From AP-15 sp963736715 (GTDB taxonomy: Bacteria > Pseudomonadota > Alphaproteobacteria > ATCC43930 > CGMCC-115725), in contig CAVTQA010000010.1 in assembly GCA_963736715.1 (NCBI GenBank), positions 1 through 64,000 on the forward strand: a stretch of 64,000 bases of DNA, read 5' to 3'. A program made the translations under genes and the position numbers. Below are positions 54,905 to 63,441 of this stretch, in pieces; position 1 is the stretch's first letter; each line of letters begins with the position of its first letter. The notes beneath the pieces are model-generated. The model was not told the DNA's origin. It was given only the letters and a program-made list of their open reading frames with translations, and made no database searches.

Positions 54905-54931
54905 TACAAGAGATTTACCACCGTGATTCGA

Positions 54932-56662
54932 TTAGTCGAGGCGCAAGCGTTCGGCGGCGAGATCATAGAGCCGATGCCAGAGCAGCCGATTGAAGGCGAG
55001 GACGTAAAGGCAAAGGACGCCGATGCCGAGCGCAATGCGGGCGCTGTCGCCGGCGGCGGTAGTTCGCGCGATATAAGCGCCGATCCCGGTTGCGGTCAGC
55101 GTTGTGTCACCCCATTCGACGACCTCGGACACGATACTCGCGTTCCATGAGCCGCCGGCCGCAGTGACGGCGCCGGTCACATACGCCGGGAAAATCGCCG
55201 GCAGGATCACTCGCCGCCACCACAATGATCGTCTGACGCCGAGATTCTGCGCCGCTCGTTGCAGCTCCGCCGGCAACGCCGTGGTGCCGACGATGACATT
55301 GAACAAGATGTACCACTGTGTTCCGAGGATCATCAGCGGGCTGAGCCAGACCTCCGGGTTCGCTTGAAACCGCAGGATCAGCACGACCGCGACCGGGAAG
55401 AACAAATTTGCCGGAAAGGCGGCGAGAAACTGCACGATAGGCTGAACGCGGTCAGCCAGGCGGGGACGCAGTCCGATCGCCACCCCGATCGGAACCCAGA
55501 TCAGGGAGGCCACGCCGATCAGGATCAGCACCCGCGCGGCGGTTACCAGACCGAGAAGAAACACCCACCCGATCTCGGCGGGGTCGACCGTCTGGCGAAT
55601 GAAGGTGATGATCCACATGGCCGCCGCAGCCGCCAGTCCCAGCAGAGCGATGTCGAACATTCGGGTGAGGGGCCACGACGGCCGTTCGACCGGTGGCGGG
55701 CGCCGCCGAGCCATTCCGGCAAGCGCGTCGTCGATGATCCGGTTCAGTTCAAGCACTCCCGCCTGAACCAGATCAAACAGGCGGGCGCGCTGCAGCACGA
55801 TAAAAAACCAAGGCCGAACATTGTCTTCATCGGCCACGGGGTCGGCCTGGAATTTGCGCGACCAAGCGAGGAGCGGGCGAAACAGCAGCTGGTCGTAGAA
55901 TAGAATGACGACGAACATGACCAGTACCGCGTAGCCGATTGCCGCAAGGTCGCGATGATTGATTGCGGTCGCGATATAGGAGCCGATGCCGGGCAGCATG
56001 ATCGTCTGCCCGGCGACGGTGATAGCTTCCGAGGCAACGACAAAGAACCAGCCGCCCGAGACCGACATCATCATGTTCCAGACGAGCGAGGGTATGGCGT
56101 GCGGCACTTCGAGGCGCCAGAAGCGCTTCCAGGGCGACAGATGGTACATGCGAGCCGCCTCGATCAGTTCGGTCGGGACGGTGCGCAGCGACTGGTAGAC
56201 GCTGAAAGTCATGTTCCAGGCTTGCGAGGTGAAGATTGCGAAGATCGCCGCGCATTCGACACCGAGCAGCCGGCCCGGAAAAAGAGCGATGAAGCCGGTC
56301 ACTGTGATCGACAGAAAGCCGAGGATCGGCACCGATTGCAGGATGTCGAGGATCGGGATCAGGATCTTTTCGCCCTGTCGGCTCTTCGCCGCGACCGCTG
56401 CATAGACGAGGCTGAAGACCAGCGAGGCGACGAGCGCAAAGACCATGCGCAGCACGGTACGAAGCGCATATGCCGGCAGCTGCCAGGGGTCGAGGCTGAT
56501 CGGGAGAACCTCGCCGACATGGTAGCGCGCACTCATCGCCATGCCGCCCCAAGCGAGCAGCGCGATAGCCCCGAGCACCATCGGCAGCGCCACGAGATCC
56601 CAGAAATTGGGGCGCAGCCGGGACGGCCAGGCAATCAGGGGCAGGCCCCAGCGCTGTTCCAT
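54932..56662 (-). CDS. ABC importer permease with two fused membrane domains
   Basis: A 576-residue permease containing two binding-protein-dependent transport domains in one chain. The first has IFTSQAWNMTFSVYQSLRTV and EVPHAIPSLVWNMMMSVSGG; the second has MILGTQWYILFNVIVGTTAL and ILPAIFPAYVTGAVTAAGGSW, each carrying the EAA-type loop. With the ATPase downstream it forms a transporter of the nitrate/sulfonate/taurine class. The substrate cannot be read from these two genes. Confidence 0.9.
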   Translation of the reverse strand: MEQRWGLPLIAWPSRLRPNFWDLVALPMVLGAIALLAWGGMAMSARYHVGEVLPISLDPWQLPAYALRTVLRMVFALVASLVFSLVYAAVAAKSRQGEKILIPILDILQSVPILGFLSITVTGFIALFPGRLLGVECAAIFAIFTSQAWNMTFSVYQSLRTVPTELIEAARMYHLSPWKRFWRLEVPHAIPSLVWNMMMSVSGGWFFVVASEAITVAGQTIMLPGIGSYIATAINHRDLAAIGYAVLVMFVVILFYDQLLFRPLLAWSRKFQADPVADEDNVRPWFFIVLQRARLFDLVQAGVLELNRIIDDALAGMARRRPPPVERPSWPLTRMFDIALLGLAAAAAMWIITFIRQTVDPAEIGWVFLLGLVTAARVLILIGVASLIWVPIGVAIGLRPRLADRVQPIVQFLAAFPANLFFPVAVVLILRFQANPEVWLSPLMILGTQWYILFNVIVGTTALPAELQRAAQNLGVRRSLWWRRVILPAIFPAYVTGAVTAAGGSWNASIVSEVVEWGDTTLTATGIGAYIARTTAAGDSARIALGIGVLCLYVLAFNRLLWHRLYDLAAERLRLD

Positions 56663-56845
56663 GCTCCCTCTTGCCGATGGTCGCCGTCGCGGCGGCGGCT
56701 ACCACTACCCCAAGCCCGGCGGGCTGGCTAAAGGTAAATTCTGAGGAGTTGCGAGACCGCTTGCCGCAAATTGGCTGCGATTCTTGCTTCGGGCCGCCGA
56801 ACTCCCGACAATGAGCCTCGATATCACTGTGACGGGGGTGCGGCC

Positions 56846-58192
56846 GTGGATATCGCCGAGAGGCGCCAAGCAAACATCCTGGTATTGGCTCCGGTCGGGC
56901 GCATCGACAATCTCACGAGCACCGAATTTCAGGCGCGGCTGCTCGCCGCCGTCAGCTCCAGCTCCACGGACACCGTTGTTGACTTTTCCGGGGTCGAATA
57001 CATCTCGAGCGCCGGTCTGCGCGCGCTGATGGCTGCCACGCGCCTGAAGCCGAAGAACCGCCGGCTCGCCGTCGCCTGTCTCCACACCGTAGTGAGCGAG
57101 ATCTTTGCGATCAGCCGGTTCTCGCATGTCGTCCCGGTCTTCGCCACCGTCGAGGAAGCGAGCGCTGCCTGGCATGCCCCGCCACGACCCGAGGAGGAGG
57201 TGTCCGATGCCAAGACCGAACCGGCCGGATCACTGCGTGTCCGCTTTTGGGGAACCCGCGGCTCGCTGCCGGCGCCGCTGCGGGCGCAGGCGGTCCGCGC
57301 CAAGATCCGCTATGCGCTGCTCGCCGCTCGCGGGCGCGCGCTCGAGACCGAGCAGGCGATCGATGCCTTCATAGACCGCAGCCTGCCATTTTCAGTACGC
57401 GGCACTTTCGGCGGCAATACCAGCTGTGTGGAGATCATTACCGGCGGCGACGAATATGTGATTTGCGACCTCGGCACGGGCGTGCGTGAATTCGGCAACC
57501 GGGTACTTCGCGAGCACGGCCCGGGCCGCAAACACACCTACAATGTATTTTTGTCGCACCCTCACTGGGACCACATCATGGGGTTCCCGTTCTTTGCCCC
57601 CGCCTACATTCCAGGTAATCGGATTTGCATATACGGCTGCCACGGCGTGCTGCGCGAGGCCCTGCGCACCCAGCACTCGGCTCCGTGGTTTCCCGTCGAT
57701 TTTCATTCGCTTGGTTCGAGCATGGAGTTCATCACCTTTGAGCCCGGCCGCACTTACGAAGTAGCCGGTCTTTCGGTCACCTCGATCAAACAGTTCCACA
57801 CGGGGGATTCGTACGGGTATCGCTTTTCCAAAGGCGGCAAGTCGATAGTGTACTCCACCGATTGCGAGCACAAGAGTACCCACCTCGACGAAACCTACCC
57901 GTTCGTCGAGTTCTACAAAAACGCTGACTTGCTGATCTTCGATGCCATGTATTCGCTCGGTGACTCGGTCTCGGTCAAGGAGGATTGGGGTCATTCGAGC
58001 AATGTCGTCGCGGTCGAGCTGGCCCAGGCGGCGCGGGTCAGGCGCCTCGCGCTCTTTCATCACGAGCCGGCATATGACGACCGCATGCTCGAGGAGGTAT
58101 TCGCCGATACCGTCCGCTTCGAGGCAATCAGCCGGCCTGGCCACGAGGTCGAGGTGATCTCGGCCTATGACGGGCTAGAACTGGAATTGTGA
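56846..58192 (+). CDS. STAS domain fused to an RNase Z-like metallo-beta-lactamase hydrolase
   Basis: About 448 residues. Residues 1-110 are a STAS (anti-sigma antagonist) domain: ANILVLAPVGRIDNLTSTEF and VVDFSGVEYISSAGLRALM, the latter being the phosphorylation loop. After a short linker comes a metallo-beta-lactamase fold: VRFWGTRGSLPAP, TFGGNTSCVEI, the metal motif SHPHWDHIMGFPFF (about 237-250), QFHTGDSYGYRF, YSTDCEH and LALFHHEPAYDD. Such folds act as phosphodiesterases or nucleases. GTG 56846 begins the STAS domain. It overlaps the next gene by 4 bp, so the phosphatase there probably controls this switch. Confidence 0.9.
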   Translation: MDIAERRQANILVLAPVGRIDNLTSTEFQARLLAAVSSSSTDTVVDFSGVEYISSAGLRALMAATRLKPKNRRLAVACLHTVVSEIFAISRFSHVVPVFATVEEASAAWHAPPRPEEEVSDAKTEPAGSLRVRFWGTRGSLPAPLRAQAVRAKIRYALLAARGRALETEQAIDAFIDRSLPFSVRGTFGGNTSCVEIITGGDEYVICDLGTGVREFGNRVLREHGPGRKHTYNVFLSHPHWDHIMGFPFFAPAYIPGNRICIYGCHGVLREALRTQHSAPWFPVDFHSLGSSMEFITFEPGRTYEVAGLSVTSIKQFHTGDSYGYRFSKGGKSIVYSTDCEHKSTHLDETYPFVEFYKNADLLIFDAMYSLGDSVSVKEDWGHSSNVVAVELAQAARVRRLALFHHEPAYDDRMLEEVFADTVRFEAISRPGHEVEVISAYDGLELEL

Positions 58193-60295
58193 TCCGCGGT
58201 CCCGCGGTGGGCCGGGGCATCGCCCTGCTGCGTGGTCCGGGCCGCGCGTCTGCGCTCGCGCTGGTCCTTGGCGCCTTGGTGCTGCGCATCATCGACCCCG
58301 GCATCATCACCGAATTGCGCGTGCGCAGCTTCGACTTGGTGGAACGAGTGTGGCCTCGCGAAGCGAATTCGGCACGAGTGGTGATTGTCGACATCGACGA
58401 GAAGAGCCTCGCCCAATACGGGCAATGGCCGTGGCCGCGGCACCGGGTGGCCGAGCTCGTCCGCCGCATCGCCCAAGGAAACCCGCGCGCCCTCGGTATC
58501 GATATCCTCTTGGCCGACCGAGATCGGCTTTCGCCGGGCGAGATAGCGCGAGAACTGCCCGGCTTGCCTCCGGCTCTGGCGGACGCGTTGGCGCAGCTGC
58601 CGCCAAGCGACCGCGACCTCGCCGAAGCTATGGCAGAGGTCCCGACGGTGGTCGCTCTCGCTCCCAGCCGTGAGGAGGCAGCGCCAGATCCAGATCCGTT
58701 CCGCCCCGCCCCGATCCGCCAGGCGGGGGACGATCCGAGGCCGTTTTTGAAGACCTACAAATCCCTGGTGCAAAGCCGGCCCGATCTCCGCGCCGTTGCG
58801 CGCGCCGCCGGGGAAATCGCGGTCGAGCCGGATCCGGACGGCGTCATCCGGCGGCTCGCTCTCGCTGTTGCCTATCAACAAACGATCGTCCCGAGCTTTG
58901 CGCTCGAGGTCTTGCGCGTCGCCGGCGGCGAACGCTCGATCGTGATCGATACCGGCGCGCTCGGTATCGAAAGCTTCACGATCGGCGGCTCCACCATCCC
59001 GACGGACAGGCGGGGCCGCGCGATCCTCCATTTCGCACCGTCACAGGCACGGTCCATCTCGGCCTCGGACGTCCTCGATCCGGCGTTCGACCCAGCCGAG
59101 CTCCGGGGGCAGGTGGTGTTGCTCGGGGTTGCCGGCGTCGGCATCGCCGGGCTGCGGCAAACGCCTCTCGGTCTTGTCCGCGCAGTCGACCTCCATGCCC
59201 AGCTGATCGAATCGATCCTGCTCAACGACTTGCTCCACCGCCCACCATTTCTCGATTGGTTCGAGCTGACTACGGCCCTCGCGGCCGGGCTCGCGGTCAT
59301 CTGGCTGCTGCGCTATGCGAGGCCGATGCACGCGGTCGGTATCGCTGTCGCGCTCGCGGCGGTACTTTTTGTCCTCGAATTCGTGCTCTTCCGCTTTGCC
59401 GATCTCCTCTTCGACAGCACCTTCCCGGTGCTGACCCTGCTCGGCGCGTTGGGTGTAATGCTGGTCGGCAACCTTCGCGCCGCGCAGGCGGAACTCTCTC
59501 GCGAACGCGAGGAGAAGCAGCGGGTCGAGGGCGAGCTTGCTGCGGCACAGGCAATCCAGATGGGCTTGTTACCGCGGCGCTTTCCGGCGTTTCCCGATCG
59601 TCACGACATCGATGTCTATGCTCGTATCGAGCCGGCGCGAATGGTCGGGGGCGACCTCTACGACTACCTGTTGATCGGAGGAAGCAACCGCCTGTTCTTT
59701 CTGATCGCCGACGTGGCGGGCAAGGGCATTGCAGCAGCACTGTTGATGGCGGTGACCAAAGAGGTCGTCCACGATGCCGTGCTGACATTTGGGCCGGCGC
59801 TCGACCGCATCCTTGCGGAGGCCAACCGGAAGACCGCCGCGGCGAGTGCGGAGCTGCAGAGCGAGGGCGGCGTCTTCGTGACCGCTTTTGCCGGGATTCT
59901 CGACCTCGGATCGGGCGAAGTCACCTATGCCAGTGCCGGTCACGATTCGCCCTTCGTCCTCGGCGGCGGCACCGGCTTGCGTCAACTCGTCACCGAAGGC
60001 GGTCCGCCACTCGGCGCGGTTGAGGACTTCCGCTTCCCGATCGATCACGACCGGATCGAGCTTGGCGAGGTCCTACTGCTCTTTACCGACGGGATCACGG
60101 AGGCGGAGAACGCCGACCGTGCGCTGTATTCCTCCGATCGGCTGGCCAAGGCGCTGGCCGAGGGCAGCAACCGTCGATGCCCAGCACGTCGTTGCAGCGG
60201 TAATTGACGACGTTGCCCGCTTTGTCGGCGGCGCCGAGCAAGCGGACGACATGACTGTCCTGGCACTGCGGCAAGTCGGCCTCGCCGCTACCTGA
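58189..60295 (+). CDS. CHASE2 sensor with SpoIIE-type PP2C phosphatase, frame interrupted near the C-terminus
   Basis: An N-terminal membrane segment is followed by a periplasmic CHASE2 domain (VVIVDIDEKSLAQYGQWPWP, ALGIDILLADRDR), three membrane segments (about residues 350-430), a short coiled coil, and a PP2C-type phosphatase: RMVGGDLYDYLL, DVAGKGIAAALLMA, ASAGHDSPFVLGG, LLLFTDGITEAEN. The frame breaks at about 60164-60169; the last strand (TVDAQHVVAAVIDDVARF, QADDMTVLALRQVG) continues in another frame to 60295. Two added bases (for example GC) repair it. It should dephosphorylate the STAS partner encoded just upstream. Confidence 0.88.
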
Positions 60296-60878
60296 CCGTG
60301 ATTTCGACGCGGCGATTGCGGGGCTCGGGGGTTTGGTCGGCCGTCGGCACGAGCAGGTCGTGTTTGCCACGGCCGGCGATCGAGATCGCCTGTCGATCGA
60401 GCCCGTCGCGAACCAGCGTGTCGCGGATCGCTGCCGCGCGAGCGAGTGACAGCGCTTGATTGTAGGGCAGATCGCCGAGCGTGTCGGTGAAGCCGATCAC
60501 CTCGATTTGGTAAACCGGTCGTTGCTTGACATCATCGAACACAGCGCGATAGGCGGCCTGGGAGTCGGGGGTCGGCGCGTTGCTGCCCAAGATGAAATAG
60601 AGGCGGAAGTGGTGCGGCAGGATCGGCCGCGCCGCGATCGCTCTCCGGAAGATCACGCTGATGTTTCCCTGGGTTTCCTCGCTCGGCGCAGTGCCGCCGG
60701 CGCGCGACTCTGCCGTTGCATAAGGCTGGTCGAGTGTCGTGACCGTCTGGCCCTCCTCGACCGTGATCGCCCCCACGCCACCGCTTTCGGCATTGGGCAG
60801 CACCACGAACAGAGCTTGCCGGGGACAACCCGCCAGGAGGACCATTGAGGCGAGTACCGGGATTGTCCGCCGCATCAT
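60288..60878 (-). CDS. OmpA-family lipoprotein
   Basis: A 196-residue protein with a lipoprotein signal (IPVLASMVLLAGC) and a C-terminal OmpA peptidoglycan-binding domain: YQIEVIGFTDTLGDLPYNQA, LSLARAAAIRDTLV, ISIAGRGKHDLLVPT and EPRNRRVEITV. It would be anchored in the outer membrane and hold peptidoglycan. It overlaps the FecR gene by 1 bp and the end of the phosphatase gene by 8 bp on the other strand. Confidence 0.9.
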   Translation of the reverse strand: MMRRTIPVLASMVLLAGCPRQALFVVLPNAESGGVGAITVEEGQTVTTLDQPYATAESRAGGTAPSEETQGNISVIFRRAIAARPILPHHFRLYFILGSNAPTPDSQAAYRAVFDDVKQRPVYQIEVIGFTDTLGDLPYNQALSLARAAAIRDTLVRDGLDRQAISIAGRGKHDLLVPTADQTPEPRNRRVEITVR

Positions 60879-61348
60879 CAGTGGTCGCCATAGACTTGAA
60901 CCGCAAAGGTCGTGCCGCGCACCCCGAGGATTGCGGTCGGCGTCCTGAGTTTCATCGCCCCAGGGGTGCTGCGCGCGATGTCGCCGGAGACGACCGCCAG
61001 GGTTCCCTGCCGCATATCGGCCAGCATCGCGCCGCGGAAGTCGTTCGAGTCGAACTGGAATTCGTCGAGCGCGATCTGGCTCTTCGGACCGGCGGAGAAT
61101 ACCGTGTTATCGATGAAGGTGATGCCGATCCCGCCGTCCGAACCTGTTTCGATGACGTCCTTGACGAACAGCATATCCCCGACTTTCGCGGGCCGACGCT
61201 CGCCGGAGCGGACGACCGTCGCCTGCCCGGCTACCTTTTTGATCTGGGCAATCGGCGGAATTTCGGCCGCCGAAGGAACCCCCGCCCCCGCAACCGACAA
61301 TGCGGTGGCCAACCACAGCACCAAGCCCGATTTCTTCAGCCCCGCCAA
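60878..61348 (-). CDS. FecR-domain periplasmic protein
   Basis: A 156-residue exported protein: a signal peptide (SGLVLWLATALSVAGAGVPSAA) and a FecR domain (KKVAGQATVVRSGERRPAKV, DVIETGSDGGIGITFIDNTV, LRTPTAILGVRGTTFAV). It lacks the cytoplasmic anti-sigma part of true FecR, so it is a periplasmic ligand-type protein. TTG 61348 follows GGAGG. Genes of this type often accompany OmpA and CHASE2 genes. It is divergent from the RsbW-like gene with a 79-bp shared promoter region. Confidence 0.88.
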   Translation of the reverse strand: MAGLKKSGLVLWLATALSVAGAGVPSAAEIPPIAQIKKVAGQATVVRSGERRPAKVGDMLFVKDVIETGSDGGIGITFIDNTVFSAGPKSQIALDEFQFDSNDFRGAMLADMRQGTLAVVSGDIARSTPGAMKLRTPTAILGVRGTTFAVQVYGDH

Positions 61349-61427
61349 TTTCTTCCTCCCAGGTTGATAAATGTCTCGTTAATACACGAGATCGGCAGGC
61401 CGTTGGCAGCGAGATGAGCAAGCTTCG

Positions 61428-61865
61428 GTGAAGAGAGCGTCGATCACGCTATGTGCCGAGCCCGCGGAACTCACTCGGCTTCAAGCCTTTGCCGTCGAGT
61501 TTGCGCACCAATGCGGCCTGCCGGATGGCGAGAGATCACGGCTTCTGATCATTCTCGATGAGCTCTTCACCAATGCCGTCACGCATGGTCATGGGGCGCA
61601 TTCGGCGGGAGGAACCGTCGCCGTCTCGCTCGGGTGGAGGAGGGGTCGCCTCCGGATAAGCTTTGTCGACGATGGGCTGCCGTTCGATCCGCTCGCTTTC
61701 CGCCGGCCGGATTTGGAGGGGGCGGCAGAAGAGCGCGGCATTGGCGGGCTCGGCCTCCATATCGTGCGCTCACTCGTCCACCAGGCCCGCTACCGCCGTG
61801 AGGGCGAGCGCAACCACCTCCATCTGGTACGGCGCATCGGGTCGCCCGGCGAGTTGGGCGGTTGA
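61428..61865 (+). CDS. RsbW-like serine kinase / anti-sigma ATPase
   Basis: A 145-residue GHKL ATPase: N-box LLIILDELFTNAVTHGHG, G1 FVDDGLPFDPLA, and G2 GIGGLGLHIVRSLV. RsbW/SpoIIAB-type proteins phosphorylate STAS partners. With the STAS fusion and the PP2C phosphatase in the same cluster this completes a partner-switching set. GTG 61428 is the start. No sigma factor gene lies nearby. Confidence 0.9.
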   Translation: MKRASITLCAEPAELTRLQAFAVEFAHQCGLPDGERSRLLIILDELFTNAVTHGHGAHSAGGTVAVSLGWRRGRLRISFVDDGLPFDPLAFRRPDLEGAAEERGIGGLGLHIVRSLVHQARYRREGERNHLHLVRRIGSPGELGG

Positions 61866-61872
61866 GCTTGGC

Positions 61873-62649
61873 TCATCTCGCCGATGCGGCGAGCAATATA
61901 ATGATTTCTCCGACTTGCTGGAATGCCCCGAGAACATCGCCTGTGTAGCCGCCGATCTGGCGACGTGCGAGCTCAGCCATGGCGAAAACCACGGCGCCGG
62001 TGAGGCAAAGCGCTATGGCGCCCCGCGCCGGTCCCAGGGCTGCCAAGGCGATCGCGGTGCCGATCAGCGCGGCCGCAATGGCACCGCCCGCTCGAGGTGT
62101 TCCCGCCGCCGCCCCGAGACCATCGGGGCGGGCCGGCGTCAATCCCATCATCGCCGCCGGCAAAGCAGCCCGCGAGGCGGCGTGCGCCGCAATCAGCGCG
62201 AGACCGCCGTGGATCACATCACCGATGCCGGCGAGCGCCGCGGCCCGCAGCAGCACGCTCAGAACGAGCGCCAGCACACCGTAGGTGCCCTGCCGGCTGT
62301 CCCGCAGGATCGCGAGCTTTTCTTCCCGATCGCGCCCTCCGCAGAACCCGTCGGCAGTATCGGCGAGCCCGTCCTCGTGCAACGCGCCCGTCAACGCGAC
62401 ACCCGCCAGCACCGACAACAGCGCCGCCGGCCAACTTGCCAGACCGATCAGCTGCGCGAACAGAAGCGCGAACGCCGCTGCGCCGCCGATCCCGGCGCCG
62501 ACGAGCGGGAATGCCCAAGCCGAATCGGCGAGCCGCCACATGCCCGTTGCCCGCGGCTCTACCGGCAGCCGCGTGAAGAAGGCCGTGGCGGCGAGAAAGC
62601 CGGCGAAAAGCCCCGCGGAGTGGCGTAAAGGATCCTCAGGCTGGCTCAT
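61873..62649 (-). CDS. cobS: Adenosylcobinamide-GDP ribazoletransferase
   Basis: A 258-residue membrane enzyme for the last step of cobalamin assembly: FFTRLPVEPRATGMW, GALHEDGLADTADGFCGG (active-site motif), REEKLAILRDSRQGTYGV and ARRQIGGYTGDVLGAFQQVGE. It stands apart from other cob genes in this window and is divergent from the oxygenase gene with a 24-bp gap. No cobalamin riboswitch fits in that space. Confidence 0.95.
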   Translation of the reverse strand: MSQPEDPLRHSAGLFAGFLAATAFFTRLPVEPRATGMWRLADSAWAFPLVGAGIGGAAAFALLFAQLIGLASWPAALLSVLAGVALTGALHEDGLADTADGFCGGRDREEKLAILRDSRQGTYGVLALVLSVLLRAAALAGIGDVIHGGLALIAAHAASRAALPAAMMGLTPARPDGLGAAAGTPRAGGAIAAALIGTAIALAALGPARGAIALCLTGAVVFAMAELARRQIGGYTGDVLGAFQQVGEIIILLAASAR

Positions 62650-62673
62650 AGCATCACGATAACCGGTTTGGCC

Positions 62674-63390
62674 ATGAACAGGGCCAATGACTATATTTCA
62701 GTGCCATGGCGACGATTACCGGAGCCGGCGTTGACGTTGCTCGATCTTGATCGCCTGCGGGAGGCGCCGCTGTGCCGCAACCCGTTCGACTATGTCGTTG
62801 TCGAGGATTTTGTGGCCCGCGACGGGCTCGCCCCGCTCGTCGCTGATTTCCCAGCGGTCCCCGGTCACGGCAGTTTCCCGGTCGAAAGACTGGCATGTGG
62901 GCCGGTGTTTTCACGGCTCGTTGCCGCCTTGACTGGGCCGGCGCTGCGCCGCGCAGTCGAGGAAAAGTTCGGTCTCGACCTCGGCAACCGCCCGACGATG
63001 GTGACGGTGCGCGGCAGGAGCGACGGCAAGGACGGGCGCATCCACACCGATTCGGAAAGCAAGATCATCACTTTGCTGCTGTATCTGAACCTTGCCTGGG
63101 AGTGCTCCGAGGGCCGTTTGCGGCTGCTGCGCGGTCCCGACGACATCGACGATTACGCGCGTGAAGTCGTGCCGCTCGCCGGCACGATGCTGGCTTTTCG
63201 CCGCAGCGCCCGCTCATTCCACGGGCATCGCCCGCATGTCGGCGAGCGTCGGATCGTGCAACTCAATTGGGTGACCGAGCCGGCCGTTGTCCGGCGCGAA
63301 CTCAACCGCCACCGCTGGTCGGCGCGCTGGAAGGCGCTCAACCCGTTTGGGTTCCGCCCGAGGGTTGGCGACGGCCGAGAAATCCATTAA
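62674..63390 (+). CDS. 2-oxoglutarate/Fe(II)-dependent oxygenase
   Basis: A 238-residue oxygenase with the iron ligands in GRIHTDSESKIITLLLYLN (HxD) and SFHGHRPHVGERRIVQLNW (distal His, followed by an Arg for 2-oxoglutarate). It resembles the 2OG-FeII_Oxy_3 group acting on proteins or small molecules. ATG 62674 is used; TTG 62668 is adjacent. The substrate is unknown. Confidence 0.87.
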   Translation: MNRANDYISVPWRRLPEPALTLLDLDRLREAPLCRNPFDYVVVEDFVARDGLAPLVADFPAVPGHGSFPVERLACGPVFSRLVAALTGPALRRAVEEKFGLDLGNRPTMVTVRGRSDGKDGRIHTDSESKIITLLLYLNLAWECSEGRLRLLRGPDDIDDYAREVVPLAGTMLAFRRSARSFHGHRPHVGERRIVQLNWVTEPAVVRRELNRHRWSARWKALNPFGFRPRVGDGREIH

Positions 63391-63441
63391 CGTATTGCGT
63401 TAGGTGCGATGTCGGTAAACGCGGATCGAGAATAAACGATA

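Noticed and set aside
62650..62673. Cobalamin riboswitch upstream of cobS
   Set aside because: The divergent gap is 24 bp, far too short.
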